In this document: one piece after another, positions 23,661 to 36,785 of the stretch
Layout of the letters: every line of letters starts with the position of its first letter
Numbering within the stretch: the stretch's first letter is position 1
Assembly (NCBI GenBank): GCA_037951165.1
Contig: JBBDHG010000135.1
Location: 1,909,001 to 1,973,000, forward strand
Source of the DNA: Lophius americanus
Taxonomy: Eukaryota; Chordata; Actinopteri; Lophiiformes; Lophiidae
DNA length: 64,000 nucleotides
Reading direction: 5' to 3'
Translations under genes and position numbers: made by a program
Notes under the pieces: model-generated
What the model was told of the DNA's origin: nothing
Databases searched by the model: none
The model's input: the letters and a program-made list of their open reading frames with translations, nothing else

Positions 23661-25864
23661 GGCAGTTGCACCACAATAATCATCATATTACTCTGACATC
23701 CAACTGTGCAGTTCTAAAGTAAAATGGTAAAAAATAGAACGCATGCCTAAAATTCAAGCTGGAACAACACTCAACAGGTTTGTTAGCCTGCCTTGCCCCC
23801 TCCACGAAGGTCTGTGGAAATTAGTTTGGTAGTTTGCCCTGTCTTTCAACATTAAAAATCCTGTATCAGTCCCGCTGTCAGACTCATTCCATAATGTTGT
23901 GCTCACAGCAATAAATACACTGAGAAACAGAAACTGAAAAACTAAAACAACCCCCGTGACATTGAATAATCCAAAGAAAACACAGTCTTTGAAAAGCTGG
24001 CATAGACAGTTCTTTGGTTACACGGAGTAACAAGGTCAAAAATTCTGGAAAGTAAAATGTAATTTTTCATTAGCGTGAGCAAGGCAGTCAAATTCCTTTC
24101 TCCTCTATGGTTTTGGTATCGCAGCAGAACATGCATGAATAAATATTTAAAAATCTGGAGATATGAAGCCAAGCCATCTGTAAGACAATGCTGTTTTATT
24201 GTTGTTGTTTTTATTACATATCATTTGAATTATTTCCTAATTAGGCATGTGTGTTATCATTCAATGGCAGTGCAGTTGTTAAAGGATTTAACAGACTTGT
24301 TGAAAAAAAAAAGGATTTCATAACTGAAGCTGATATAAATGAAATGAATGCCTTGATTCACACCAGCGATGTACACAAAGTGCCGGTGACAGATGACTGT
24401 CATAAAAAGGCGCTAATTTTGGAATAACATAGTCTGCAAAGGGACTGAATAAAATACAGCAGACACGGTTTTACTCTTTCATTATAGGAAGAGGCTGTGG
24501 GGGTGCAAGGTTCTGGCTTTGTACAATGAGAGCTTTAATGCGCTATTCAAATAAACATTCCTCTGAAAACTGTGAAATGCCATTAATCATTAATTGCCTC
24601 CGAGGTTCATTCAGACATTCATAATCGGCTGCAGAGCTGTTGTGAGAGGCGATGTGGCAGGATACGAGGCACAGAGGCTAGGTGCTTCTGAAATATTGAT
24701 CACACCTAGAGGTCTAACACAGGCTAGATTTTACACCTGAAGAGCCAGGAACAGCTTCATCGTATGGACAGGAACAAAATGGCCTCAACTTTGCAACTGT
24801 GGGTAATTGCTAGCGTAATACTAGTGAGTCCATTAGCCAGTTAGGTTAATGTTCAATGGGTGCCAACTAGTGTTAGTCCACACTGAAGAGGAAGAGTCAT
24901 TGCATTTTTAATACAAACACGAGCAGCAGCGTTGCCCAGAAAGGTAATGGTTTTGACTCATGAGCTCAAGCTCAATGTCAAACTCTGAGGCTCGTTCTTT
25001 GATCTGGTGCCGCGGAATATGAATCGCACAGCGTCAGCCTTATCAATTATTTACACACACTCTTTCTCTATTTCCTGTTTGTCCGATCTTGTGGCTGTAA
25101 CTTGTCCTGACACTAATGGCGGACGGCTCGCTGAAAACATTCATCAATGTTACCGCAGAGCCCTCTCCAGCTCTATACTATCACTTTCACCCTTTTGGAA
25201 TGTATACGACTGACAATACACTGACTAATTATCGTACTGTACCTGCATGTTACATGTCTGCGCTTCGGCTGCATTATCTTAGTCAAGTCACTGTTTCCAA
25301 AAGGATCTTTGCTCGTTGCGATCCGTACAACCACTTTGCCTTTGTTCAAGACTTATACACCACTGTTTAATGTATTTTCAAACAAAGAAAACATCTTCCA
25401 TCAGAGTGACAACCTCAATTCTCTTGCCTCTCGGTGTGTCTAATACATCGGTATCGCATTTTTTGGTGACATTTTAAAAGATGCATTCTTAGTATTATTT
25501 CCAGAAATATATGCCCCCCACCAACACACAAGGCCAATAAATAAACACTCCTGTCATGAATAAAAGCCTTTACAACAAGAGTATGTATACACGATATTTA
25601 ACTACTGATACCATTATTTAATGTGACAAACAAAAACTGGAATCTTATATAACAAATTGGGGATTAGTTTTGATTGCTGCTTAAAGTGAATAGTGAAATA
25701 GATTAGCAGCGTTTTCAAAGTTCAATATAATAATGATAGTCAGTAGCAGGTAAAAGCTGATTGCAGAGAATAAGAAATAAAGAAATCAACAGTTTCGGAA
25801 AAGGAAAATCTGACTCTATGAGAAACTGGGTAACATTTGACCTTTCTCCCACATGTCATACAGC

Positions 25865-26395
25865 AAGTGCATATCCCCGGGAAGCCCCAATTGCCATGGA
25901 TTGTATTAGACACCCTTCTGATTGAACCCCTCAAATTTAATGTGTAGTTATGTCAGAAATATGTTTTCATAAAAAATCTCCACCAACTGAGTCAAATATG
26001 ATATATATGTACCAAGTTTGGACTAAATTGGACTAACAGTTGGGAATCAATGTCAAAAGAAGTTTTTCGTCCCCTTGTGAGTACAATATGATTTACTAGA
26101 GTAAAATTCAATTCTCCTCGTGTCAATGATAGGTACATAATTTGGACGTGAAGGCCAAACAGTTGAGAAATTATGCCCCAAAAACATTTAGAGACAAAGC
26201 TCTCCCAATAGTGTCGGAAATATACAACTGACCTTCAACCAATCAATCAAATGCTTCATGGAAATTAGCTTTATGTGGGTATAAGATTTGAAAATGAAAT
26301 AACTTTTGAGTTATCACTTTCCACACAACCAAGCCGTGGATGATGACGATTCCATAATATCCCTTTGATTTCAGGGACATACTAATACTAATCAA
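25865..26395 (+). repeat. Unclassified interspersed repeat, copy 3
   Basis: Words in order: ATATCCCCGGGAAGCCC, GATTGAACCCCTCAAATTTA, CACCAACTGAGTCAAATATG, CCAAGTTTGGACTAAATTGG, TAGAGTAAAATTCAATTCTC, TTGAGAAATTATGCCCC, AAAGCTCTCCCAATAGTGTC, AACTTTTGAGTTATCAC and GATTCCATAATATCCC. It contains two successive diverged copies of the internal unit running from the CACCAAATTTGGACTAAAT word to the GAGAAATTATG word. Confidence 0.76.
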
Positions 26396-26412
26396 TGAAT
26401 AGATATACAATT

Positions 26413-26748
26413 GTGGGCAGTACAGGGGATTAGTAGTTAGCTATTGTATGTGGTCCTGGGTTCATTTCCACACCTTATTGTGCGGTATTTGCATTTTTGA
26501 GTGGGTGCTCTACAGCTTCCTGTCACAGTCCAAAAACATGCAATACAGGTGAATAATGACTAAACTGCCCTTAGGTGTGACTGTGAGCATTAATAGTGGA
26601 CAGTCTCTATGTAAAGGCCCAGTGCTCATCTGGTGACTTGTGGGGAAGGGGTACCCGATGTCATGCTCAGTGTCAGCTGTGATTAGCTCCAGCCTCTTCC
26701 GTCGATCCTGAATACAATAAATGGTTACAGAAAATATTTTAATGGATT
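26413..26748 (+). mobile_element. Teleost SINE-like interspersed repeat (tRNA-like head), full-length
   Basis: GTGGGCAGTACAGGGGATTAG, a B-box-like GGTCCTGGGTTCATTTCC, CACAGTCCAAAAACATGCAA, CTGCCCTTAGGTGTGACTGTG, TGATTAGCTCCAGCCTC and TAAATGGTTACAGAAAAT follow the order of a very common fish dispersed repeat. I am confident that it is that repeat. Whether it should be called a SINE or a non-autonomous DNA element is less sure. Other fragments of the same family lie at 28885-28985 and 49870-50060. Confidence 0.75.
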
Positions 26749-28135
26749 TGTTTTTTACATATAATCTTAGCTTAGCTCAATGTCTGTTTTTGGTCAGGAT
26801 ACAGTACAGTTGGAGTAATTGTAATTATCCAGCACACGGTACTACATAATTGCAAGCCTCCTAGCCACAGAAGTGTGGTAAACTTCAGCCTTTAGTTTTT
26901 CATCCGGCTGACCTGCTGCTGCTCTATACTCTACATTTACACCATAAGAAACAACATGCAATCATGCCAAATGCAAACCAAAGAGCTTCAGTCGCACACA
27001 CACTTACACCCACACACCCACATACCCCAATCATATTAATTCTCTGGTTGGACTGATGTTTTGCCACAGCTGTGAAGAAGCTGTTTGGCATATATCTTGA
27101 TTGCATTTACTCAGTGTGGATTCGGATTTGATTTCATTCCCCCACTGGAGCTGTGCATCAATTAAAAAGAAGGAGTGTTTTTTTGACCTCACTCGGCACT
27201 GTGTTGGGCCACATCTTCCCTGACTACCATGGTGCTCATTTAGGGGAAAAAAAGAACCAATAAATGGGATTTGTGCTCGATGGAATAATATGCTGTGAAA
27301 GTCCATTAGGGACAAGGCTAATGAAATTGAAACAGCTTGGTGATCAAATTAGAATCTGTTCGGCAGATATTTAATTTAATGTGCTGCTGAATTTAAGAGT
27401 TTCTATTTTGTAGGCCCGGAATGAAACAAGTGCAGAATAAATCAAGCAGGGACACAATCCATCCTCCAGTCATTCTTCTTTTTCATTTTTTTTTCCTGAA
27501 ATGAACAACTTTCTAAAATAAGTATCTGCTAGAGTCTTTGAAATAAAAAAACATGAAATTTGAGTAAAAATTAATGAGAAAAAAAAAAGAAGTCACTTTG
27601 ACCTTTAAATGTATTTTCCTATGGAGAATATCTTCAGTCACAATCACATGCATCGCTGCAGCTGCTGGGTAAAGAGTCACGGGGAAAAAAAAGTATTTGA
27701 ATAGACACACAAAAGATTTCAGTTTGTTTGAAGAGCTGCCCTCTGTATTTTGCACGCTCTCTTCATCATCTCTGGGCTAATATGCAAAGCAAAACCACAC
27801 AGGGATGCAGGTAATGAATGACAGTAGTGATTTTATACAGCTGCATATCATCTCAATGAACAAACAAATTATTATATTGATTAAATAGGGCAAAGCTGTG
27901 CCAGTTGTGCTTTCTATGAAATTAATAGAGGATCTCTCTTGTTTTGTGTATGGTCGCCATAAATACAGTATGTCTTTGAGCATCCTGCATAGCTTGGACC
28001 ACATTCTACTGAGTGAGAAAAAACATTGAGGGGGAGTCACAGAAATAGAAAGACGCAGCTTTTCATCCATCTGTTTTTATACAAATTATTCTGGGCATGC
28101 ACTTCCAGTCACAAACAGACGGGCTGATGAATGTA

Positions 28136-28168
28136 AACACACACACACGCACACACACACACACACAC
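28136..28168. repeat. CA microsatellite
   Basis: An (AC)n run with one GC interruption, over 14 units. Confidence 0.92.
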
Positions 28169-28884
28169 GGTTATTTTCATATATTTCACAGCTTTGCTTG
28201 TCCAATGTTGTCTCTGCATACTGCATTAAAATCAGAAGTGTGAACACCCACATGCTCTGCGAACATGTGTTAAAATGCTAATGCTAATACCAATGCTTTG
28301 CCCAATCACGGGAGATGATGAGGCGTACAAACGGGACTCCCCTGTTCTCCTCCAGGAAGCAGGGGTAGGGGGGCAACAATGGTTCCACAGCTGGTAGGAT
28401 ACTCTGAAGCGCACTGGCAGCAGAGGAGTGTGTGGTCTGTTGCCAACCAGTGTGGGATCAAGACCTCTGCCATGCCTGATGTGGTGTCATGGATGAAGGT
28501 ATTGTGAAAAAAACGAAAAAACAAAAAAAGTGAAAAATCTCACACCATGAAAATGCATGCATAGAAAAAAGGAAACAAAGGTGAGGGGAGACATGATGTG
28601 AGGTGGAAGGAGAGAGCTACTGAGAAATGATGAACTGAGAATAGAATGCATTAAACATCTCTCACCGAACTATACCCATTTATACTGTCTTTATTGTGAC
28701 TTATATTTACTTCTACAGTTTTTCAACTGAAGAGGAAATTCATTTAATTTTGATTTGATATTCATTTAGTTTCAGATCCACTAAGTCAATCAATTTCCAA
28801 TACAGCAAAATGTTGTGATCATGGACATTCTTAATTTGAGCTTATCCCCTAATTCTCCATGTTGGAACCCGCCCTCACACCCAG

Positions 28885-28985
28885 CTAACATATTGGGTGT
28901 GAGGTGGGGTCCACCACGGAAAATTCACCCGTTCATCACAGGGCCTAAACACATGGAGACAGATACTTCAATTTAAACTCAAGGT
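28885..28985 (-). mobile_element. Fragment of the 26413-type dispersed repeat
   Basis: CACCCGTTCATCACAGGGCCT, ACACATGGAGACAGATAC and CAATTTAAACTCAAGG match, in reverse orientation, the interior of the repeat at 26413-26748 (consensus CCAGTCCATCACAGGGC, ACACAGAGACAGAC). Only about 100 bp remain. Confidence 0.5.
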
Positions 28986-29758
28986 GGGGCTGTTGGTGGT
29001 TTGGTGGGGTGTCTTAGTATTTTTAAGAGGAAGAACGTTATTACACCAGCCCAGTATCATTGCCTATACTGATTCTGGTATCAAGACATCTCTATTATGA
29101 ATGTTTGTGTTATGTAAAGTAGTTAAAATCTGCAATGGAGCTGAACCAGCTTCAACAGCTGAATGCTTCCAAATGCATTGATTTCATGTAAAGTCATGTA
29201 ACTGTTAACTTTTCTGCAGGAGTAGCAACTTTTTTTCTTACACTGCTGTAACATCAGCTTGATACAAACTATGCTTTATACCTCTACATATGGAAGCATA
29301 CCTTAATGGGTATGGGGCAGCAGAGTAGGCACAGCTCTCCCGTGGCGATTGCACAGAAGTCATACTGGGCAACATATGGCATCTCAGCGTGCCTTGTTGT
29401 CATGTCAGCTTGATACTGGTCAGTAGCCCAGTTCTAATTTAACATTTATTAATATCCAATACACAACTATAATAGAGCTGCGTCAAATCAACCAGAACCG
29501 CACCGAACTCCCTGAATGCATAAAGAGATGATGATGAGCTCTACTGAGTGACTAAAGACATTTCTGAAGCAATCGCTATTACAGAATGTTAAGGATTACC
29601 TCACCTTATGGCAGAGTGTTGCATTTAAGTTACCAGCAGGAGTTGAACTGGGAGAAGATGATTGCTTTCAATGAAAACACAAACATTTTGGAGTGGCTTA
29701 CATTGGGGTTGTTTGTGATCACTCAAGCTCTCAGACCCCATGCTGCTAAGCAGCGGGG

Positions 29759-29789
29759 ATTCATACAGCTGCTCGGCAGCTGTATGAAT
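29759..29789. repeat. Perfect hairpin, 14-bp arms, 3-base loop
   Basis: ATTCATACAGCTGC, loop tcg, GCAGCTGTATGAAT. Too short for a microRNA precursor as it stands; no repeat family recognised around it. Confidence 0.85.
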
Positions 29790-31820
29790 GTGTCACCACC
29801 GTTTAGAGTCACTTTCATGTATCTTTGGAGATTGAGAGGCGATGTTGATCGAGGGCATAGAGGTGAAAGGAAAACAGTGCAAATGAACAGACAAACAAAG
29901 GGCTATTAAATATAGAGAGGGGATAAAGGGGCATTGAAATGGAGATTTATAGTCAGCACCTAAAATGGCAGAATAAATAGGAGGAAATCTAGGTCAGTCT
30001 TTCTCTCCCAACTCAAGGAAATGAGTGTCCCACTTCTTACATGCTTTGGACACTTTCAGGGCACGCCGCTGTCCCTACATACCTCTGGACACATTCCCAC
30101 TATCAAGTCTGTCATGTGGTATTATTCATGAACCACAAAATAATAGAAAATTTCATTCACGTCTACTTACGTACTGCTTGCATCCTTGTCCTTCCTTGTC
30201 AATTATTTTAGAATTATTTGTTCCTCATTATTGGAGTAGAAATTCTGTTTCATTAAATTAACGTGGCCAAAAAGTAATAAAGCCAGTCCATTTTCTCCTC
30301 CATAATATGAAACTGCTCAGAGATAAGTGCATATCACAGGCTCAGAAGATAGCGCCCATCATTGCTCTCTCACAATTACCAGGGCTGCCTGCAGAGGGGA
30401 GGCATGAAATTTAGGTGATTAGAAGGCAAAGAGATGCCAATGCAATTCTGAGAAATGCCATTAATGTTAATCAGCAGCTCCGAATTACAGCATGCATGCT
30501 GATGCATCTCGCCTCTTGTAAGCATGTGAGAGAGCACGATCAAAGAAGCTGATGCGTTTATCATGGTGCCTGTTATCCGGCTTCTTAAGGTTTTAATGGT
30601 GAGGGCGGGGCAACGGATGGACGGACGGACGTAATGATTGCTGAAAAATGGGACGGTGGCCTGTGTGAAAAACGTGAATGATGTGTTGCCAAATCGTGTT
30701 TACACATGCATTCTTTTATTCATGTGGTTACAGTACGAATGTGTCAGTGAGAGAAATACAAATATAGATGGTCTTGTTGGCACATATATATCTGACACAT
30801 TTTCTATTGAGCGATAACTGCATAGAGGTTTCCAGAGGACAGGGAACCGAAAGCTGGGGAAAGTGACAAATATATTGTCTGTCTTGCAAGACAGCAGGAG
30901 GCTGTTTTTTAAATGTCACATTGACTCTCAAGGTCCGTCCCAGGTCAGCCTGTGTCGCTGCTCCTGAACAAGACTGCAGAAGAACCATTGCTGCCTCAAA
31001 CAGACACACACACACACATCATCGGCATCAGCAGCATTGACTGGTGGAAATTCTCAGAAGCGCCTGCTTCACGCTGGAAGCTGTTGCTGGAAAAGGTGGA
31101 CTTGAATGCACACATGTTGAGATGTCAATTTCGATGTATTTGACTAAAGCTGAAACGGGGGGTTGGGGTGGAAGAAGGGGGAGACTGATCTGGATTAGTT
31201 TTTTCTTTTAGCTACAAACTCAAACTCTACTGAGGCTGTACTTGGAGCCCTCGTAGTCTTGCAAATGTTTGACATATTTTTGAGGATTAAGACACCTGAA
31301 AAAAGACAAAAATCAGTGCAGACTAACAATAAAAAAAAAACTGTATAGGTTTTGAAAATACATTTTTTATTCTTTTATTGTTGAGCGAGCAACTCGAACT
31401 ACAATGCAATAAGAGAGATATAAATATTGTTTATGCTAAGTCTCTGGTGAGCATCATTCTTCATAAAAGCTAATAAAAAAAACGCGTGATAAATAGTTCA
31501 TATGGTTGGTTTAGCCCCGCCCCTTCTTCTGACCAAAACAACCCTCAACAGAGTGACAGAAGATGGGACGGAGAAAAAGGGAGTAATCACATCCTGGTGA
31601 TCTCAACCCATCTGTGTTTGCTACAGTGGAACAAACATTTCTCATACATTTCTTTTTACCTCCACGCTTAACATTTTCTATTTTCAAAATGGAAATGGTA
31701 ACTTGGTTCTTCATCTTTCCCTTAGCCAGATACTATGGATAATGAACCAAGACATGGAATGGAAACAGTGGCCTGAGAAGTTCTCTGGACTATCACTTCT
31801 GTGAAATTAGTAATGCCAAT

Positions 31821-32250
31821 TACACCGATCAGCCTTACCATTCTAACCACCTACATAATATTGCGTATGTTAGTTTCATGCCTCCAAAATATCTCAGTGA
31901 AAAGTGTGTTCTGATGCCACTTTTACAGAATCAGCATTTTGTTTTTTTGTTTTTTTCAGAATCAGCATTTTGCCAGAGTAGCCCTGTGGGATTGGACAAC
32001 ACGGGATAGCCTTCACTCCCCAATCAATGAACTTAGGCGCCTATGATCCAGGAAATGTTCAAGAGTTGTCCTTCTTATGAACCACTTTGGTGGGAATTAA
32101 ACCCACTGCAAACCAGGAACACAAAACAAGACTTGTAGTTTTGGAGATGCTCTGACCCAACCATCACTCATCAAAATTTGGCCTATTTTTCCTGCTACCA
32201 ACATATCAACTTCAAGGATGTATGCCTAACATATCCCATATGTTGATGCG
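31821..32250 (+). mobile_element. Tc1-like transposon relic, internally deleted
   Basis: Starts with the terminal repeat TACACCGATCAGCCTTACCA and ends in the matching distal region (CTGCTACCAACATATCAACTT, CATATCCCATATGTTGATG). Between them are diverged antisense pieces of the transposase N-terminus: TGGGATTGGACAACACGGGAT, CCCCAATCAATGAACTTAGG and TTTTGGAGATGCTCTGACCC. The catalytic core is absent. A 16-bp direct duplication (CAGAATCAGCATTTTG at 31926 and 31957) flanks a T-rich run inside it. Confidence 0.82.
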
Positions 32251-32479
32251 TTTATAATGTGATAAGATAAAATAAGATAACAAACATTCCCAGTGTCACA
32301 GTAGCACAGTGAATAGCAGCATAGGGTGAGCATCAGAGTGACTTAAATAGGAGAACATATCAAAACAGGAATAATAAAAATACGAGAGAGAAAAAGAGAA
32401 AGAAAATATAAATAAAATAACAGGAAGACTACATCAGGAGGAGATATAATTAATAAAAAAAAAAATATATAATGTCCAC

Positions 32480-33085
32480 ATATGTCCATATTTCACAGAT
32501 GTATATGATGATTGTGTTTACATTGCACCCATATAGAATGTTTGATTATATTGCACAGCATCAGGATATTGTTGAGACAGTCCTCGACAGTTACTGGTGT
32601 GCATGTCTACTGGGAGCAGTGCTGACTGTAGATACTGACAGCTGCAGGCAGGAAGGACCTAAGCTAGCGCTCCTTCTCAAACTTGGGGTGAAGCAACATG
32701 TTGCTGAAAGAGCTTTCCAGTGTTGTCACAGAATCCCCCATGGGATAGGAGTCGTTGTTCAACATAGATGGCAGTTCTACTATCATCCTACTTTCTCCCA
32801 TCAGCCCCACTGGGTCGAGGGGGCATCCCAGGACAGAGCCTAATTAGTTTATCCAGTCTCTTCCTGTCTGCAACTGAGATGTCGCTGCACCAGCAGACCA
32901 CTCCATAAAAGATGGCTGATGCCACCACGGTGTTGAAAAATTTCTTGAGGAGTGCTCTAGAAAGACCTCAGTCTCCTGAGAGGACAGAGTCTGCTCTGGC
33001 CTTTCTCGTAAAAGGGAGCTGTGTGATTAGACCAGTCCAGTCTGTTGTTCCGGTGAACACCCAGGTACTTGTAAAATGTCACCAT
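32480..33085 (-). mobile_element. LINE ORF2 C-terminal relic (L2/Rex-like)
   Basis: The minus strand reads KYLGVHRNNRLDWSNHTAPF, then RALLKKFFNTVVASAIFYGV, VCWCSDISVADRKRLDKLI. After frameshifts it continues as LPSMLNNDSYPMGDSVTTLE and SSFSNMLLHPKFEKER. This is the standard C-terminal third of fish non-LTR retrotransposon ORF2, just after the reverse-transcriptase catalytic region. Several frameshifts and stops make it non-functional. The 123-codon plus-strand ORF at 32472-32843 is a shadow of it. The clade is inferred. Confidence 0.87.
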
Positions 33086-35342
33086 AATGGAATAATCATT
33101 GTAAAAAGCCACTTCTTATTTCTCACAAAATGACAAGTCCTAACTACAGACAATTTTACAATAATATATATTTAATTGATGTTCACTTTTTCCATTACAG
33201 CTAGAAGTGAGGCTATAGCATAAAATATAAGCTGATTGTGTTTTGTATTAACAGTTTGAACCACAAAGGAACTAACAAAACCAGGGAAGTAAGACGTACC
33301 TAAACACCCCTGCTGGTGGGTGTATGTAAGTTTGGGCTCTCTGTCAGATGAGTTAATCTGTCATAGGACATGTCCTTACACCACCGTCCCTGAGGGGACA
33401 TTAGACATGCTGTACCGAATCTCTCCCTCTACCTCTGTTTGTCCTCTCTCTCCATATCTCCAGCTCTTTTCCTCTCATTCCCCGTCAACCCATCACTGTC
33501 CTCATTCTTTCTGTCTTTCCTTCATGCTATGTGCCCGTGTGCACTCCAGTGAAGCGAGACTGTGAACTGGTTATTGTAGTCGAGAATGAAGGTCCACCAG
33601 GATCAACCATGCGAGGCACAGATGGGTCTCTTTGTCCACTAAGCATATCTGTCGACACAGGGTATAGCATGACAATGTAAGACATATAGCTGCCTCTTCT
33701 TTCAGCCGTGTTGACAGCTAAGGTAGAGAAATAATGTCAAATAATGATGCTTTTGAAAAAATGTCAAAAATACATGGCTGTCAGTGTCAAAGCCATTTTT
33801 CTTCCTCTGGTATGCTTCGGGACAGATTTCTGAGAATTTAACATGGATTTTAAATCCATGTTTAATGGATTTAAAATCCCCCTCCACACACACACACACA
33901 CAATATACATTCATTAATTGTTTAGGGTGCACAAGCAGCTCAAATAAACTAAATCAAGTTTTTTTCTAATCCCTGATGGCTCTGCAGAAGACATTTTTCA
34001 AAGTCAATTTTATCATTAGAGTGTTATTCAGCTTATGCTATCCCCCCAGTGCCGGCAGAGGCACATGACTTTTGCGAACATTAGGCATATGTAACAAATC
34101 ACGAGGTCGCTATTCGCTCCGAATGACATTAATTGCTGTCCAGGCAGATGCCTGCTGGAAAATAACCAACACATAGGTCTGGATAGAGCATTTCAACACT
34201 GGCTAAAATGTAAAATAGCCACATCTAATTTTTTCCTTAATGTATGCGAGTGTATCATCTGGATGGTGTCAAGACTAGTCATTTATAAAATAACATGCAA
34301 GCCTTGTCAGGCAAATATAAAAAAATATGTTGGGTTTTGTATGTTTAAGTGAATGTCTCCTGCGACTGAGCTGGGTAAATCATGAAAGAAGGAAATTAAG
34401 CCTTTTTTTCTTTTCTTTGACAAGTCTGGCATGTTAAAGCAAGATGTGAATACATCAAAGGTAATGTGGAAGGAATAATTTAACTATGTGCTTTCAGCTT
34501 TCAAACCAACCTAATCAAAGTGGTCTTGTGAAATCCGGATGAGGAAGCGAAGTTGTGCTTTCACCCGTGTCGATCGTCTCAAAATCTCTCACCTTTGTGC
34601 TGACTCATGCTCTCATGGCCATGGACTTAGATCTTTCGAGAAGGCAAGAAAAGTGGGGAGGCATCAGGCAAAGACTAGTTTAATTAAAAAATCCCAATGA
34701 CTATATTCACTTAATGAGCCTTGAATCTGATCTCGATCATTATATACATATACTACAGAACATTATGCATTGCAGTAACCTTCAAGGAATATCTGACCTT
34801 TTGTTCTATGATACATTTTTTGCTAATGGTCTTTTTAGTGTTGCAAATTGGCACTCCATTAATTTGGTATTTCCATAAAACTGGGAGGCATGAAAGAGAA
34901 GAATAATAAAGCCCTTGATGTTGTCACGACGGAAAAAAAACATTTCCCAATGTGAAATAGGGAAAAACTCTGAATTCCTTTCCACTCCAACATTTAACAA
35001 TATTTTTCTAGTCAGATAATGATCTCTACCACTGGTTGTCATCAAACTCCATTCCACAGTTTTTATGTAAGCCTGCTTCGACACAAACAAACACCACTGA
35101 AAACAGGGCCTACATGCTGGAGGTTAAATACTAAACAGCCTTGAAAAATATAAACTAGCCCGAAACACGCCCAAACAAATGACAGACATCTCATAGTTAC
35201 AGGAAGTACATTACGTCATTATGATATAAAGGTCATAGCCTTATTGGTGGATGTGGGCGCCCTGTCGGAATCAATAAGAGCCAGTGACCTCTCTGGAGCC
35301 AGGTTTGACCTGACAGGAAGTAAGCTTTGTCTGTGTGTGAAC

Positions 35343-35363
35343 GTGTGTGTGTGTGTGTGCGTG
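35343..35363. repeat. TG microsatellite
   Basis: A (GT)n run of about nine units. Confidence 0.85.
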
Positions 35364-36374
35364 TTAAAGCACAGAGAACTTTGCAGAGCTGGAACTCTCA
35401 CTGAAAGAAGAAAAAAAACAGTTTTTCACCAGGGAAGGGCTGAGGACAATAGGGGAGAAGAACAAGAGATGAGAAGATGGAGATGGAAGGCTTGGCTGTC
35501 ATGTCCTTGGCCATTTGCCCTGAACGTTTGAGGATCAATAAAACTGTGAGACACACTATAACCTTCAGTGAGTCAGTGCTTATAATAATTCTATATAGGA
35601 GCCATCCAGTAGGAAATATCTTTTATCCCCAAGGATTGTTTTTCTGATGATCCCAGCCTCATAAAAAGTGATATAGTCCTTTTTGTCTCCTTGTCAATAG
35701 AGCTTTGTCACAGTGCGAGTCAATAATGGGAGGATTAAATAAATAGAAACTCAGACTCGGTAAAATGCACAGGTACTCACTTTCACATTTTCCCTTCATC
35801 TGTGAAGGAGCTTTGCACTCAAATTTGATCCCCCTCCTTCTTTATCAGCATGAGAGAGAGGAAAAAAAACAACTTCCGTCTTAATCCTCCCTGAATACAT
35901 TTGCAGTGAGAACATACTGTATGAGTGTGTGTGTGTGGGAATGTGTTTGTGTGTTAGCCAATCTGATAGTGAATCTATTGAAGGCAGAAGGTTTTTTTTT
36001 GCCTTCTTTCAACTAGATTTATTTTCTAATGTTGACGTTTATCACTTAAGCAGGCCCGCAATACCTCAGCCCCCCTCCATGTTATACACACTCATTTTTA
36101 TCGATAATCCTTAAAGGAGTCCATTTGCTAAAAAGTTCATCTCTTTCTTTAATTGAGCCGCCCCCCTTCTCTCAAACTCTCTCTTTCTTTCTGCGAGGCA
36201 CAAAGTGTAACGTGGGGCCTTGCAGGAGGATTTACAAGTGTCTGACATGGCAGCTAGCCAACTATTGATTCCAAATCCCTCTAATCTTTCATTAGGTGCT
36301 CGTCCATGCTGTCACGCTCATCACTCAAGGACACGTACAGAAGTAAAAATAGCGTTTGAAGATGTTTAAAAAAA

Positions 36375-36409
36375 GGAAATGATAAAACCTGCTAGGTTTT
36401 ATCATTTCC
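36375..36409. repeat. Perfect hairpin, 16-bp arms, 3-base loop
   Basis: GGAAATGATAAAACCT, loop gct, AGGTTTTATCATTTCC. The arms match perfectly. No recognised repeat family surrounds it. Confidence 0.88.
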
Positions 36410-36785
36410 AGGTCCTAGGTAGGAACATCTGTCTCCATCCAGTTAATGTGTAGCTACTTAACCACTGTGCAGTTGGGACTATGTCCATATGCAATGTCCA
36501 TAAAATGTGATTGTCAAGGGGAAAGTCATTTTGATTTCATTGATCTCCAAATTTCTATTGTAAGACATTTGGAGGGGTAAAAAATGACAATGAGCTTTAA
36601 AATGATGTTAGTGGGCAGAAGCATAAATGATCTGTTAGGCAGTAATGTATAAAAATGTCTATTATATTTTACAGGTTATGGTTAATAAAGTTGAACAATC
36701 TGGCGGCAGTATAGTCAGTTGTAAAATCATCGCAATTCCCTCAAGACAATGTTTCTAGAACTTTGGTTCAGCAACAAATGAAGCC

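Noticed and set aside
26408..26470. Possible tRNA gene from the B-box-like GGTCCTGGGTTC word
   Set aside because: No cloverleaf or anticodon arm can be formed. It is the tRNA-like head of a dispersed repeat.
32472..32843. 123-codon plus-strand ORF
   Set aside because: It is the reverse-strand shadow of the LINE ORF2 relic at 32480-33085.
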